DNA of 11,963 nt, from the NCBI GenBank assembly GCA_910577235.1, contig CAJTMX010000058.1:1-11963 (forward strand). The letters run 5' to 3'. The notes beneath the pieces were generated by a model. The model worked only from the letters and a program-made list of their open reading frames with translations. It searched no databases and was not told the DNA's origin. Below, in pieces: positions 1-6,545 of the stretch. The translations under genes were made by a program, and so were the position numbers. Position 1 is the first letter of the stretch; each line of letters opens with the position of its first letter. This DNA comes from an uncultured Acetatifactor sp. GTDB lineage: Bacteria > Bacillota > Clostridia > Lachnospirales > Lachnospiraceae.

Positions 1-7
1 TTTTCCT

Positions 8-36
8 ATTATCTTCCACTCCGCCATTTTTGTCAA
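8..36 (-). promoter_or_regulatory. Leftward sigma-A-type promoter
   Basis: Read on the minus strand, TTGACA (positions 36-31) is followed after exactly 17 bases by GATAAT (positions 13-8). This is a perfect -35 box and a five-of-six -10 box with ideal spacing. Transcription would start close to or just beyond position 1 and run left, out of the window. It implies a divergently transcribed gene to the left, which cannot be seen. Chance occurrence is possible in AT-rich DNA, but this match is unusually good. Confidence 0.6.
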
Positions 37-243
37 AAGATTTTAAACAGGCTCTTAGATCTATTCGTTAGAGTGACGGATCAGCCGTTCCAATTCGGAC
101 GTTTTAAGAATATTTCGCGACGCAAGATGTTTGTAAAGATTGAAAACCGCAAAAAACGATTCGATCATATTGCATAAAGTGCGAGGGTGGCGCACGCCTG
201 TGATTATTGAAAGAGCATAAAAATCCCCCGGGAATTGAGAAAA

Positions 244-271
244 TGCACCCCTTGTGCCCAATGCCGGTGCA
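244..271. promoter_or_regulatory. Candidate operator overlapping the main promoter
   Basis: A perfect six-base inverted repeat, TGCACC at 244-249 and GGTGCA at 266-271, has half-site centres 22 bp apart, about two helical turns. It brackets the -35 box and most of the spacer of the rightward promoter. Related TGC-starting blocks also occur at 255 and 262, so a direct-repeat reading with 11-bp spacing (244 and 255) is possible and would suit an AraC-type regulator. No known consensus is matched, so the binding protein is unknown. Confidence 0.35.
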
Positions 272-280
272 GTCTATAAT
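252..280 (+). promoter_or_regulatory. Main promoter of the transporter operon
   Basis: TTGTGC (252-257) and a perfect TATAAT (275-280) are separated by 17 bases. Transcription would start near 287, giving a leader of roughly 44 bases before the ATP-binding gene at 331. The -35 box is imperfect (TTG conserved), as expected for a promoter needing an activator. An inverted repeat flanks it. Confidence 0.65.
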
Positions 281-330
281 TTTTAACATGATAGCTCTGT
301 ACGGAATACCAGGGAAAGACAGGTGAGTCA

Positions 331-1839
331 ATGAACGATGTGATTGTTTCAATGCAAAACATATGCAAAACCTTCCCAGGCGTTAAAGCCCTGGACAATG
401 TCCAATTTGAACTGCGCTCCGGCGAGGTTATGGCGCTTTTAGGGGAAAATGGCGCGGGGAAATCCACCCTGATGAAAATACTTAGCGGCGTCTACACCCG
501 TGACAGCGGGGAGCTGGAGATCTTCGGCAAGCGCTATGGCGACCTGAGCCCCAAGCTCGCCCAGAGTGTGGGCGTAGCCATCATCCACCAGGAGCTGAAT
601 ATGTGCCGGCATCTCACTGTAGCGGAGAATATGTTTCTGGGACGGGAGAAACGCAAGGGCATACTCCTGTCGGACAAAGAGATGGAGCAAGAGGCCGCCC
701 GGATTCTTGGAGATTTGAAGATTGACCTCGACCCCCGCCAGACGGTGGGCAGCCTGCCTGTGTCCAAGCAGCAGATGGTGGAGATAGCCAAGGCTCTGTC
801 CACGAATGCTCGGATCCTTATCATGGATGAACCCACCTCCGCCCTGACCGCCAAAGAGATCGACGAGCTGTTCCGTATCATCCACCAACTCAAGGCCGAG
901 GGCCACGGCATCGTCTACATCTCCCACCGGCTGGAGGAGCTCCAGCACATTGTGGATCGGGTGACCATCATGCGGGACGGACAGTACATTACCTCCATGA
1001 ATTTTGCGGATACCGATTTGGACACCATCATCGCCCATATGGTGGGCCGGGAGATCAAGGAGAAATTCCCCCGGGTGGCCTGCGAAAAAGGAAAGAAAAT
1101 TTTTGAGGTCCGAAACCTGAACGCGGGCCGTATGGTTCGGGACATCAGCTTTGAGGTGTACGAGGGCGAAATCGTGGGCTTCGCCGGATTGATGGGCGCT
1201 GGACGCACCGAGACCACCCGCGCGATCTTCGGCGTGGATCCAAAGGAGAGCGGCACTATCCTGCTGGACGGGCAGGAGGTCAAAATCCAGAAGCCGGAGG
1301 ATGCAATCCGGGCCGGAATTGTGCTGGCCCCGGAGGATCGAAAAAAAGACGGCTTGTGCACCAAGCTGTCCATCCGGCATAACATCGCCCTGCCCAACCT
1401 GGATCTGCTGTGCAATAAGCTGGGAGTGGTCAGCAAGGCCAAGGAGGACGCCATGTGCGGCAAGGCGGTGGACGACCTCAAAATCAAGACCCCCAGCGTA
1501 GAGGTGGATGCGGCCAACCTGTCCGGCGGCAACCAGCAGAAGGTTGTGGTGGGCAAGTGGATCGCCCGCAACTCCCGGGTGGTGATCTTTGACGAACCTA
1601 CCCGCGGCATCGACGTGGCCGCCAAGGTGGAGATTTACAACCTGATGAACCAGCTCAAGCAGCAGGGCATCGCCGTCATGTTTGTCTCCTCTGAGCTGCC
1701 TGAGGTCATGGGCATCGCCGACCGAATCATCGTCATGTGCGACGGACGGATCACCGGCGAGGTAATGGCCCGCGAAACTACCCAGAATGAGATATTGACC
1801 CTGGCCACCCGCTTTGAGAAAAAAGTGGCCAGCGCCTGA
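331..1839 (+). CDS. Sugar ABC importer ATP-binding protein, RbsA/MglA type (double NBD)
   Basis: Cytoplasmic ATPase that powers a sugar importer of the ribose/galactose (CUT2) class. At 502 residues it has the usual family length and two fused nucleotide-binding domains. Domain 1 has an intact Walker A (residues 38-46, GENGAGKST), a signature-like segment LPVSKQQ at 142-148, Walker B with D166 and E167, and switch H199. Domain 2 has the GLMGAGRTE form of Walker A (286-294) normal for this family, the signature LSGGNQQKV (397-405) and Walker B with FDEPTRGID (420-428). The start at 331 is preceded by AGGTGAG (321-327) with short spacing; a downstream ATG at 352 is possible but would remove part of the first strand. 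The permease gene follows after 32 bases. The substrate cannot be read from this protein; the downstream enzymes suggest mannose, lyxose or a related monosaccharide. It is also the intact comparison for the degenerate paralogue at 7595-9067. Confidence 0.95.
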   Translation: MNDVIVSMQNICKTFPGVKALDNVQFELRSGEVMALLGENGAGKSTLMKILSGVYTRDSGELEIFGKRYGDLSPKLAQSVGVAIIHQELNMCRHLTVAENMFLGREKRKGILLSDKEMEQEAARILGDLKIDLDPRQTVGSLPVSKQQMVEIAKALSTNARILIMDEPTSALTAKEIDELFRIIHQLKAEGHGIVYISHRLEELQHIVDRVTIMRDGQYITSMNFADTDLDTIIAHMVGREIKEKFPRVACEKGKKIFEVRNLNAGRMVRDISFEVYEGEIVGFAGLMGAGRTETTRAIFGVDPKESGTILLDGQEVKIQKPEDAIRAGIVLAPEDRKKDGLCTKLSIRHNIALPNLDLLCNKLGVVSKAKEDAMCGKAVDDLKIKTPSVEVDAANLSGGNQQKVVVGKWIARNSRVVIFDEPTRGIDVAAKVEIYNLMNQLKQQGIAVMFVSSELPEVMGIADRIIVMCDGRITGEVMARETTQNEILTLATRFEKKVASA

Positions 1840-1871
1840 CAGCCCATCGGAAAAAGGGAGGAACCAACAAA

Positions 1872-2888
1872 ATGGAAGCAAAGAAAGCATCATCCCTGCG
1901 GAGGTTTTTCGCCATCCGCGGCATGAGCGCCGCCATGATTTCCTTCGCCGCGCTGATTGTCATCTATATCGGCTTTGGCATCATGAATCCCGTTATGTTC
2001 AGCGGCGACAACATCATGAACCTGTTACGGGCCATGTCCAAGTATCTGCTCATTGGCATTGGTCAGAGCTATATCCTTATTACCGGCAACATCGACCTGT
2101 CCCTGGGCGCGGTGGTAGGCATGAGCGCCATGATGGCAGGGACTTTGATGACCCATGGGGTCAACCCCGTTGTGGCCTGTCTGATTACCCTGGTGGCCTG
2201 CCTGCTTGTAGGCGTCATCAACGGTTTCCTGGTGGGCCAGCTCAAACTGCCCCCGTTCATCGCTACCCTGGGCACCATGTTCGCCGCCCGCGGCGTGGCT
2301 TATATGGTGAACGGCAACCGCAACACGGACGCCATTTCCTCCGGCATCGGCAAAGAGGCGGCGGATACCTTCCAGAACATCTTCTACTACGGGAAGACTT
2401 TTGGCATCTATAACACTTTCCTGATCGCCATGGTCATCTTTGCGGCCTTCTTTTTCCTTCTGTCCAGAACCCGCACCGGGCGGCACATTTACGCTGTCGG
2501 ATCCAATGTGGACGCAGCCAAGCTCTCCGGTGTCAGCGTGTTCGGCACCACCACCAAGACCTATCTGGTCAGTGCCTTCTGTGCGTTTGTGACGGGCCTG
2601 ATCCTGTGCGCCCAGGCTGGCATGGGCAACATGGAGGCAGGCAATACTTATGAGATGTACGCCGTGGCTGCCAGCGTCATCGGCGGTGTGTCCCCCTTGG
2701 GCGGCACCGGGCTGCTGCTGGGTACCTTGGGCGGCGCCGCGGTGTGGCAGACGCTGGAGAACGGCCTGAACATGGTTCATGCCCCCGTGGGGATCCAGCG
2801 GCTGGCCATCGGTATCATCGTGGTGTTCGCTGTGATGATTGACGTGGTGTTCCGCAGCGGCGCGGGCAAAAAGGCCGTCAAGAAGTAA
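1872..2888 (+). CDS. Sugar ABC importer permease, RbsC-like
   Basis: Inner-membrane permease of the CUT2 sugar importers, 338 residues, expected to homodimerise with the ATPase encoded just upstream. The chain is strongly hydrophobic with about eight to ten membrane segments. Family hallmarks visible are TGNIDLSLGAVVG (residues 71-83), LPPFIATLGT (126-135), a cytoplasmic SRTRTGRHIYAVGSN segment (198-212) and ASVIGGVSPLGGTG (267-280). The short basic N-terminus and lysine-rich C-terminus (KKAVKK) fit a cytoplasmic location for both ends. The start has a good ribosome site, GGGAGGAA at 1856-1863, eight bases before ATG. It lies 32 bases after the ATPase gene and 76 bases before the binding-protein gene, in the usual ATPase-permease-binding protein order with the binding protein last. 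Substrate unknown. Confidence 0.94.
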   Translation: MEAKKASSLRRFFAIRGMSAAMISFAALIVIYIGFGIMNPVMFSGDNIMNLLRAMSKYLLIGIGQSYILITGNIDLSLGAVVGMSAMMAGTLMTHGVNPVVACLITLVACLLVGVINGFLVGQLKLPPFIATLGTMFAARGVAYMVNGNRNTDAISSGIGKEAADTFQNIFYYGKTFGIYNTFLIAMVIFAAFFFLLSRTRTGRHIYAVGSNVDAAKLSGVSVFGTTTKTYLVSAFCAFVTGLILCAQAGMGNMEAGNTYEMYAVAASVIGGVSPLGGTGLLLGTLGGAAVWQTLENGLNMVHAPVGIQRLAIGIIVVFAVMIDVVFRSGAGKKAVKK

Positions 2889-2900
2889 TTCCTTTATATA

Positions 2901-2928
2901 GTGCGCCCTGCGGCGTTTCTATAGGCAC
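2901..2928 (+). other. Weak hairpins between permease and binding-protein genes
   Basis: The 76-base gap contains a four-base GC stem, CGCC (2904-2907) with GGCG (2912-2915), and an alternative outer pairing, GTGC (2901-2904) with GCAC (2925-2928). There is no T tract. Such structures often protect the 5' end of a separately abundant binding-protein mRNA, but these stems are short and this call is tentative. Confidence 0.2.
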
Positions 2929-2964
2929 AAACCAGACCAAAACAATGACGAGGAGGAATATCAA

Positions 2965-4740
2965 GTGAAGAAGAACAAGATCCTTGCCCTGCTGTGCTGC
3001 CTGTGTATGCTCATGGGCCTGCTGGCCGGATGCACCGGCGGCAACGACGGCAAAAAGGGCAGCGATGAGAGCTACAAGATCGCCCTGATTACCATGGACT
3101 CCATCGACCAGCACTGGGTTACCCTGAACGAGGGCGCCCAGAAGGCCGCCAAGGAGTTGGGTGTCACCGTGGACTTCATGGCCCCCAACACCAAGGACGA
3201 CGCCCAGCAGATTGAGAGTGTGAACAACGCGGTGTCCGGCGGCTATAACGCCATCATCGTGGCGGCCAACGGCCCCGACGCCATCTCCTCCGCCTTGAAG
3301 GACGCCCAGTCCAAGGGCGTGAAGATCGTCTACGTGGACTCCCCCGCCAATGTGGACGCCGAGGCCACCTTCTCCACCGATAACTTTGCCGCGGGCACCA
3401 CCGCCGGCAAGACCATGATCGACGCGCTGAAAGCCGCGGGCGTGGAATCCGGCTCCATCGGCATCATCAGCGTGAACAACGCCACCGCCTCCACCGTTTC
3501 CCGGGACGAGGGCTTCCGTGCCGCCTTTGAGGGCACCGGCTACACCCTGCTGGAGACCCAGTTCTGCGAGGGCGACGCCGCCAAGGCCCAGTCCATCGCC
3601 GAGAACTTCATCACCGAGGGCGTTGTGGGCATCTATGGCTGCAACGAGGGCTCCACCACTGGCGCGGGCAACGCCATTAAGGCCTCCGGCAAGTCCATCG
3701 TGGGCGTGGGCTTCGATAAGTCTGACGCCATCATGGGCCTCATTAACGACGGCTACCTGCTGGCCACCATGGCCCAGAACCCCGACGTGATGGGCTACGA
3801 GGGCGTAAAGGCCGCTGTGGCCGCCCTGAAGGGCGAGAGCCTGGGCGGCAAGGTCACCGACACCGGCGTGTCCGTGCTCAAGAGCGAGGGCGGATCCGGC
3901 ACCTCCGCGCCCTCCGATGTGGACTACAAGATCGCGCTCATCACCATGGACTCCATCGACCAGCACTGGGTTACCTTGAACGAGGGTGCCCAGAAGGCCG
4001 CCAAGGAGTTGGGTGTCACCGTGGACTTCATGGCTCCCAACACCAAGGATGACGCCCAGCAGATCGAATGCGTGAACAACGCGGTGTCTGGCGGTTACAA
4101 CGCCATCATTGTGGCGGCCAACGGCCCCGACGCCATCTCCTCCGCCCTGAAGGAGGCCCAGTCCAAGGGCGTAAAGATCGTCTACGTGGACTCCCCCGCC
4201 AATGTGGACGCCGAGGCCACCTTCTCCACCGATAACTTTGCCGCGGGCACCACCGCCGGCAAGACCATGATCGACGCGCTGAAAGCCGCGGGCGTGGAAT
4301 CCGGCTCCATCGGCATCATCAGCGTGAACAACGCCACCGCCTCCACCGTTTCCCGGGACGAGGGCTTCCGTGCCGCCTTTGAGGGCACCGGCTACACCCT
4401 GCTGGAAACCCAGTTCTGCGAGGGCGACGCCGCCAAGGCCCAGACCATCGCCGAGAACTACATCACCGAGGGCGTGGTGGGCGTGTACGGCTGCAACGAG
4501 GGCTCCACCACCGGCGCGGGCAACGCCATTAAGGCCTCCGGCAAGTCCATCATCGGCGTGGGTTTTGACAAGTCCGATGCCATCATGGGCCTGATCAATG
4601 ACGGCTACCTGCTGGCCACCATGGCCCAGAACCCCGACGTGATGGGCTATGAGGGTGTGAAGGCCGCTGTGGACGCGCTGAACGGAAACAGCCTGGGTGG
4701 CGCGGTCACCGATACCGGCGTTTCCGTGCTGACTAAGTAA
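2965..4740 (+). CDS. Tandem-domain sugar-binding lipoprotein (two near-identical RbsB-like domains)
   Basis: Extracellular solute-binding lipoprotein for the adjacent importer. Residues 1-22 form a lipoprotein signal (KK start, hydrophobic core, LLAGC lipobox) with Cys23 as the lipidated residue. Two periplasmic-binding-protein type 1 domains follow, about 37-306 and 321-590, offset by exactly 284 residues. A flexible linker rich in Gly, Ser, Thr and Pro (about 307-320) joins them. By hand the domains differ at about ten positions, roughly 96% identical. Both keep equivalents of ribose/galactose-binding-protein ligand residues: D125/D409, R180/R464, the GFD aspartate D251/D535 and Q271/Q555. 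Each domain has a cysteine pair (201 and 226; 485 and 510), and domain 2 gains a third where domain 1 has Ser. At 591 residues it is about twice the usual length. The start is GTG, fixed by AGGAGG (2951-2956) eight bases upstream and by the signal peptide. Both domains should bind the same ligand. Confidence 0.93.
   Translation: MKKNKILALLCCLCMLMGLLAGCTGGNDGKKGSDESYKIALITMDSIDQHWVTLNEGAQKAAKELGVTVDFMAPNTKDDAQQIESVNNAVSGGYNAIIVAANGPDAISSALKDAQSKGVKIVYVDSPANVDAEATFSTDNFAAGTTAGKTMIDALKAAGVESGSIGIISVNNATASTVSRDEGFRAAFEGTGYTLLETQFCEGDAAKAQSIAENFITEGVVGIYGCNEGSTTGAGNAIKASGKSIVGVGFDKSDAIMGLINDGYLLATMAQNPDVMGYEGVKAAVAALKGESLGGKVTDTGVSVLKSEGGSGTSAPSDVDYKIALITMDSIDQHWVTLNEGAQKAAKELGVTVDFMAPNTKDDAQQIECVNNAVSGGYNAIIVAANGPDAISSALKEAQSKGVKIVYVDSPANVDAEATFSTDNFAAGTTAGKTMIDALKAAGVESGSIGIISVNNATASTVSRDEGFRAAFEGTGYTLLETQFCEGDAAKAQTIAENYITEGVVGVYGCNEGSTTGAGNAIKASGKSIIGVGFDKSDAIMGLINDGYLLATMAQNPDVMGYEGVKAAVDALNGNSLGGAVTDTGVSVLTK
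3073..3882 (+). repeat. Binding-domain repeat, copy 1
   Basis: First copy of an in-gene tandem duplication with an 852-base offset. It encodes residues 37-306 of the binding protein. The segment 3322-3554 is base-for-base identical to 4174-4406 in copy 2 (233 bases), whereas the flanks differ at many, mostly synonymous, positions. Confidence 0.95.
3925..4734 (+). repeat. Binding-domain repeat, copy 2
   Basis: Second copy of the 852-base-offset duplication, encoding residues 321-590. The 42 bases between the copies encode the linker. Unlike copy 1 it ends directly at the gene's stop codon. Confidence 0.95.
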
Positions 4741-4759
4741 AAGCACACAGGAATATTCG

Positions 4760-4800
4760 CAGGAACGCCGGATAAACTCCGGCGTTCCTGTGGAATTTTC
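4760..4800 (+). terminator. Strong hairpin after the binding-protein gene, probable partial terminator
   Basis: A perfect 13-bp GC-rich stem (4760-4772 with 4778-4790) has a five-base loop, TAAAC. It begins 20 bases after the TAA stop. The sequence after it, TGGAATTTTC, has only a short T run, so termination is probably incomplete. It would end or reduce the transporter transcript and stabilise the upstream mRNA, leaving downstream genes to read-through and to the next promoter. Confidence 0.7.
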
Positions 4801-4819
4801 CAGAAAAGTACGGTATAAT
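4791..4819 (+). promoter_or_regulatory. Internal promoter for the regulatory genes
   Basis: A perfect TATAAT lies at 4814-4819, 42 bases before the response-regulator start. The best-spaced -35 candidate, TGGAAT at 4791-4796 (17-base spacer), matches the consensus poorly, so this promoter may be weak or activated. A short CTGTC/GACAG inverted repeat (4824-4828, 4840-4844) lies in the leader. Confidence 0.45.
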
Positions 4820-4860
4820 GAGGCTGTCAAAAAGGCTACGACAGTTAGGAGGGGTCAGCC

Positions 4861-6450
4861 ATGCTGAAAGTAGTCATTGCGGACGATGAGGCGCGGGTGT
4901 GCCAGCTGATCCTGATGCTGGCGGACTGGGACGGCCTGGGGATGGAGGTGGCTGGGGTGGCCTCCAACGGATTGGAGGCACTGGAGCTAGTGGAGCGGCT
5001 TCGCCCGGATATTTTGATCACAGACATCCGAATGCCGGGCTGCCACGGGCTGGAGCTGATCGAGCGGGCCAAGGACAAGTTTCCCCAGCTGGAGATTATC
5101 ATCATCAGCGGCTACGCCCATTTTGAATTTGCCCAGACCGCCATCAAGCATGGCGTGGGGGACTATCTGATCAAGCCCATCAAGCGGGAGGAGCTGATGG
5201 CCACCCTGGAGAAGCTGGGCCAGCGGTGCCGCCAGCGTAACCAGTCCGCTACCGAAATGGAGCAGCTGCGCCGGAGCAACCAGGAAACGGAGAATCTTCT
5301 TCGGCTGCGCCTCCCGCTGGATATCCTGAACCAGCGGCTGGAATCCACGGCGGAGGGCGCCCTGTGGGAAACCTACCGCTTCCGGCCGGAATCGGGGCTG
5401 TATCAGCCTGCGCTGTTAAAAATTGACGTTCCGTCCGGCTGCTTTTCCACCGCTACCATGGCGGTTATCCAGGAAAAGACAACCACGATTTTCCAGCGTG
5501 AGCTGCGCGGTGTGTGCGGCGAAACGCTGATGGCATTCCAGGCGGGCTGGGGCTGCTGCCTGTTGGGCTTTGCGGCGGGGGAGCAAAACGCGGTACGCAA
5601 GCACCTCCGCAGCTGCCTGAACCAGCTGCTGGCCCAGCGCTCTATGTTTGGCGCAGTGGAGTTTTCGCTGGCGCTTGGCCCGGCGGTGTCCCGGATCGGG
5701 GATTTGCCAGCCTCTGCCCGGACCGCCCGCCAGGTGGCAGCCAACCGGCTGACAGAGGGGACGGGGCGGCTGCTGGAGGGGATTCCAAAGCCCACGGGGT
5801 GGGATCGGAGCCGGGCGCTGGAGCAATACCGCCGCAAAATAGAGCGCGGGATGGAGGGCCTGGACGGCCAGCTGCTGGACGAGGCCGTTGAGGAACTGGT
5901 TCAAGCGGGCCAGGCGGTTCCCCATATGCAGGGCTGGGAGCTGTCGGAGCTGATTATCAGCGCGGGACGGCTGTTTCTGCTGCGGCCGGAGATTGAGAAC
6001 CGGGAGCGGCTCAAGCAGGAGTTTGAAGCCGCCTGCGATTGCTGCGGGCGGGGAACGGAGCTGGTTCAGTGCCTGGTCCGCCTACAGCGTGAGCAGCTGG
6101 AGGCCGCCGGCCAGCGGCGTCACAACGATGCCATCCGCCCCATCCGCATGGCCAAGCAGTACGTACAGGAACACTACAGCCAGCCCATTACCTTGGAAAG
6201 CGTTTGCGAGGTCGCGGGTTTCAGCCCCAGCTATTTCAGCGCCCTGTTTAAGAAGGAAACCGGGGAGGGTTTCGCGAAATACCTGACCCACGTTCGGATG
6301 GAACGGGCCAAGGAGCTGCTCCAGCAAACCAATCTGCCGGTATCGGAGATCTGTGTCCAGGTAGGCTATAGCGATCTAAAGCACTTTACACAGAACTTCA
6401 AAAAAGAGACCAATCTGAATCCGGGCCAGTATCGGAAGCTGTACGGATGA
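4861..6450 (+). CDS. Response regulator with AraC-type DNA-binding domain (YesN-like)
   Basis: Cytoplasmic DNA-binding response regulator of 529 residues. The receiver domain (about 1-120) has acidic residues D8 and D9, phosphoacceptor D55 in the TDIRMPG motif, switch S83 and K105 in the LIKPIK motif, so it should be phosphorylatable. A long middle region (about 125-420) is not clearly recognisable, as is common in YesN-type regulators. The C-terminus (about 428-529) is an AraC double helix-turn-helix, with SVCEVAGFSPSYFSALFKKE in the first unit and SEICVQVGYSDLKHFTQNFK in the second. The ribosome site AGGAGGGG (4847-4854) lies six bases before ATG. The likely partner is the YesM-like kinase encoded 95 bases downstream. 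It presumably controls the transporter promoter at 252-280, but its binding site is not established. Confidence 0.93.
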   Translation: MLKVVIADDEARVCQLILMLADWDGLGMEVAGVASNGLEALELVERLRPDILITDIRMPGCHGLELIERAKDKFPQLEIIIISGYAHFEFAQTAIKHGVGDYLIKPIKREELMATLEKLGQRCRQRNQSATEMEQLRRSNQETENLLRLRLPLDILNQRLESTAEGALWETYRFRPESGLYQPALLKIDVPSGCFSTATMAVIQEKTTTIFQRELRGVCGETLMAFQAGWGCCLLGFAAGEQNAVRKHLRSCLNQLLAQRSMFGAVEFSLALGPAVSRIGDLPASARTARQVAANRLTEGTGRLLEGIPKPTGWDRSRALEQYRRKIERGMEGLDGQLLDEAVEELVQAGQAVPHMQGWELSELIISAGRLFLLRPEIENRERLKQEFEAACDCCGRGTELVQCLVRLQREQLEAAGQRRHNDAIRPIRMAKQYVQEHYSQPITLESVCEVAGFSPSYFSALFKKETGEGFAKYLTHVRMERAKELLQQTNLPVSEICVQVGYSDLKHFTQNFKKETNLNPGQYRKLYG

Positions 6451-6483
6451 GCCTTCGCCGCCCTATATGGGTCTGTCGGGCAG

Positions 6484-6529
6484 GGCGTTTCATACGCCGG
6501 GAGTGCTGTGTCGGCAATCCCGGCGGTAT
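6484..6529 (+). other. Two mutually exclusive hairpins upstream of the kinase gene
   Basis: The gap between regulator and kinase contains GGCGT (6484-6488) pairing with ACGCC (6494-6498). A longer stem, ATACGCCGGG (6492-6501), pairs with 6519-6529 with one bulged G and a 17-base loop. Both use ACGCC, so they cannot form together. The longer stem ends just before the ribosome site GAGGAGGG (6532-6539). No T tract follows. It may modulate kinase translation or mRNA processing; no known riboswitch is recognised. Confidence 0.35.
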
Positions 6530-6545
6530 CTGAGGAGGGACCGCC

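Larger units (their letters stand above)
1..330. other. AT-rich upstream control region without a gene
   Basis: This stretch has clearly lower GC than the coding DNA to its right and holds no convincing reading frame. It contains a leftward promoter near its left edge, a rightward promoter with a flanking inverted repeat near its right end, and the ribosome site of the first gene. A weaker possible rightward promoter (TTGAAA at 140-145, GATCAT at 163-168, 17-base spacer) lies between them. The arrangement suggests a shared control region between this locus and a divergent transcript off the left end. Confidence 0.6.

Noticed and set aside
141..222. Possible catabolite-response (CcpA) elements near TGAAAACCGC and TGAAAGAGCATAAA
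   Set aside because: Both miss several fixed positions of the TGWAANCGNTNWCA consensus, so neither can be supported.
61..261. Minus-strand 66-codon frame in the upstream region
   Set aside because: No ribosome site and no recognisable motif. It lies in AT-rich control DNA upstream of the leftward promoter and looks like chance.
439..1893. Long minus-strand open frame (484 codons) opposite the ATPase gene
   Set aside because: An antisense shadow with His/Gly/Leu-rich composition. The plus-strand protein has all family motifs.
2878..4830. Very long open frame (650 codons) on the minus strand opposite the binding-protein gene
   Set aside because: It mirrors the strongly GC-biased codons of the real gene, has the repetitive Gly/His/Val composition typical of antisense frames, no ribosome site, and duplicates because the sense gene is duplicated.
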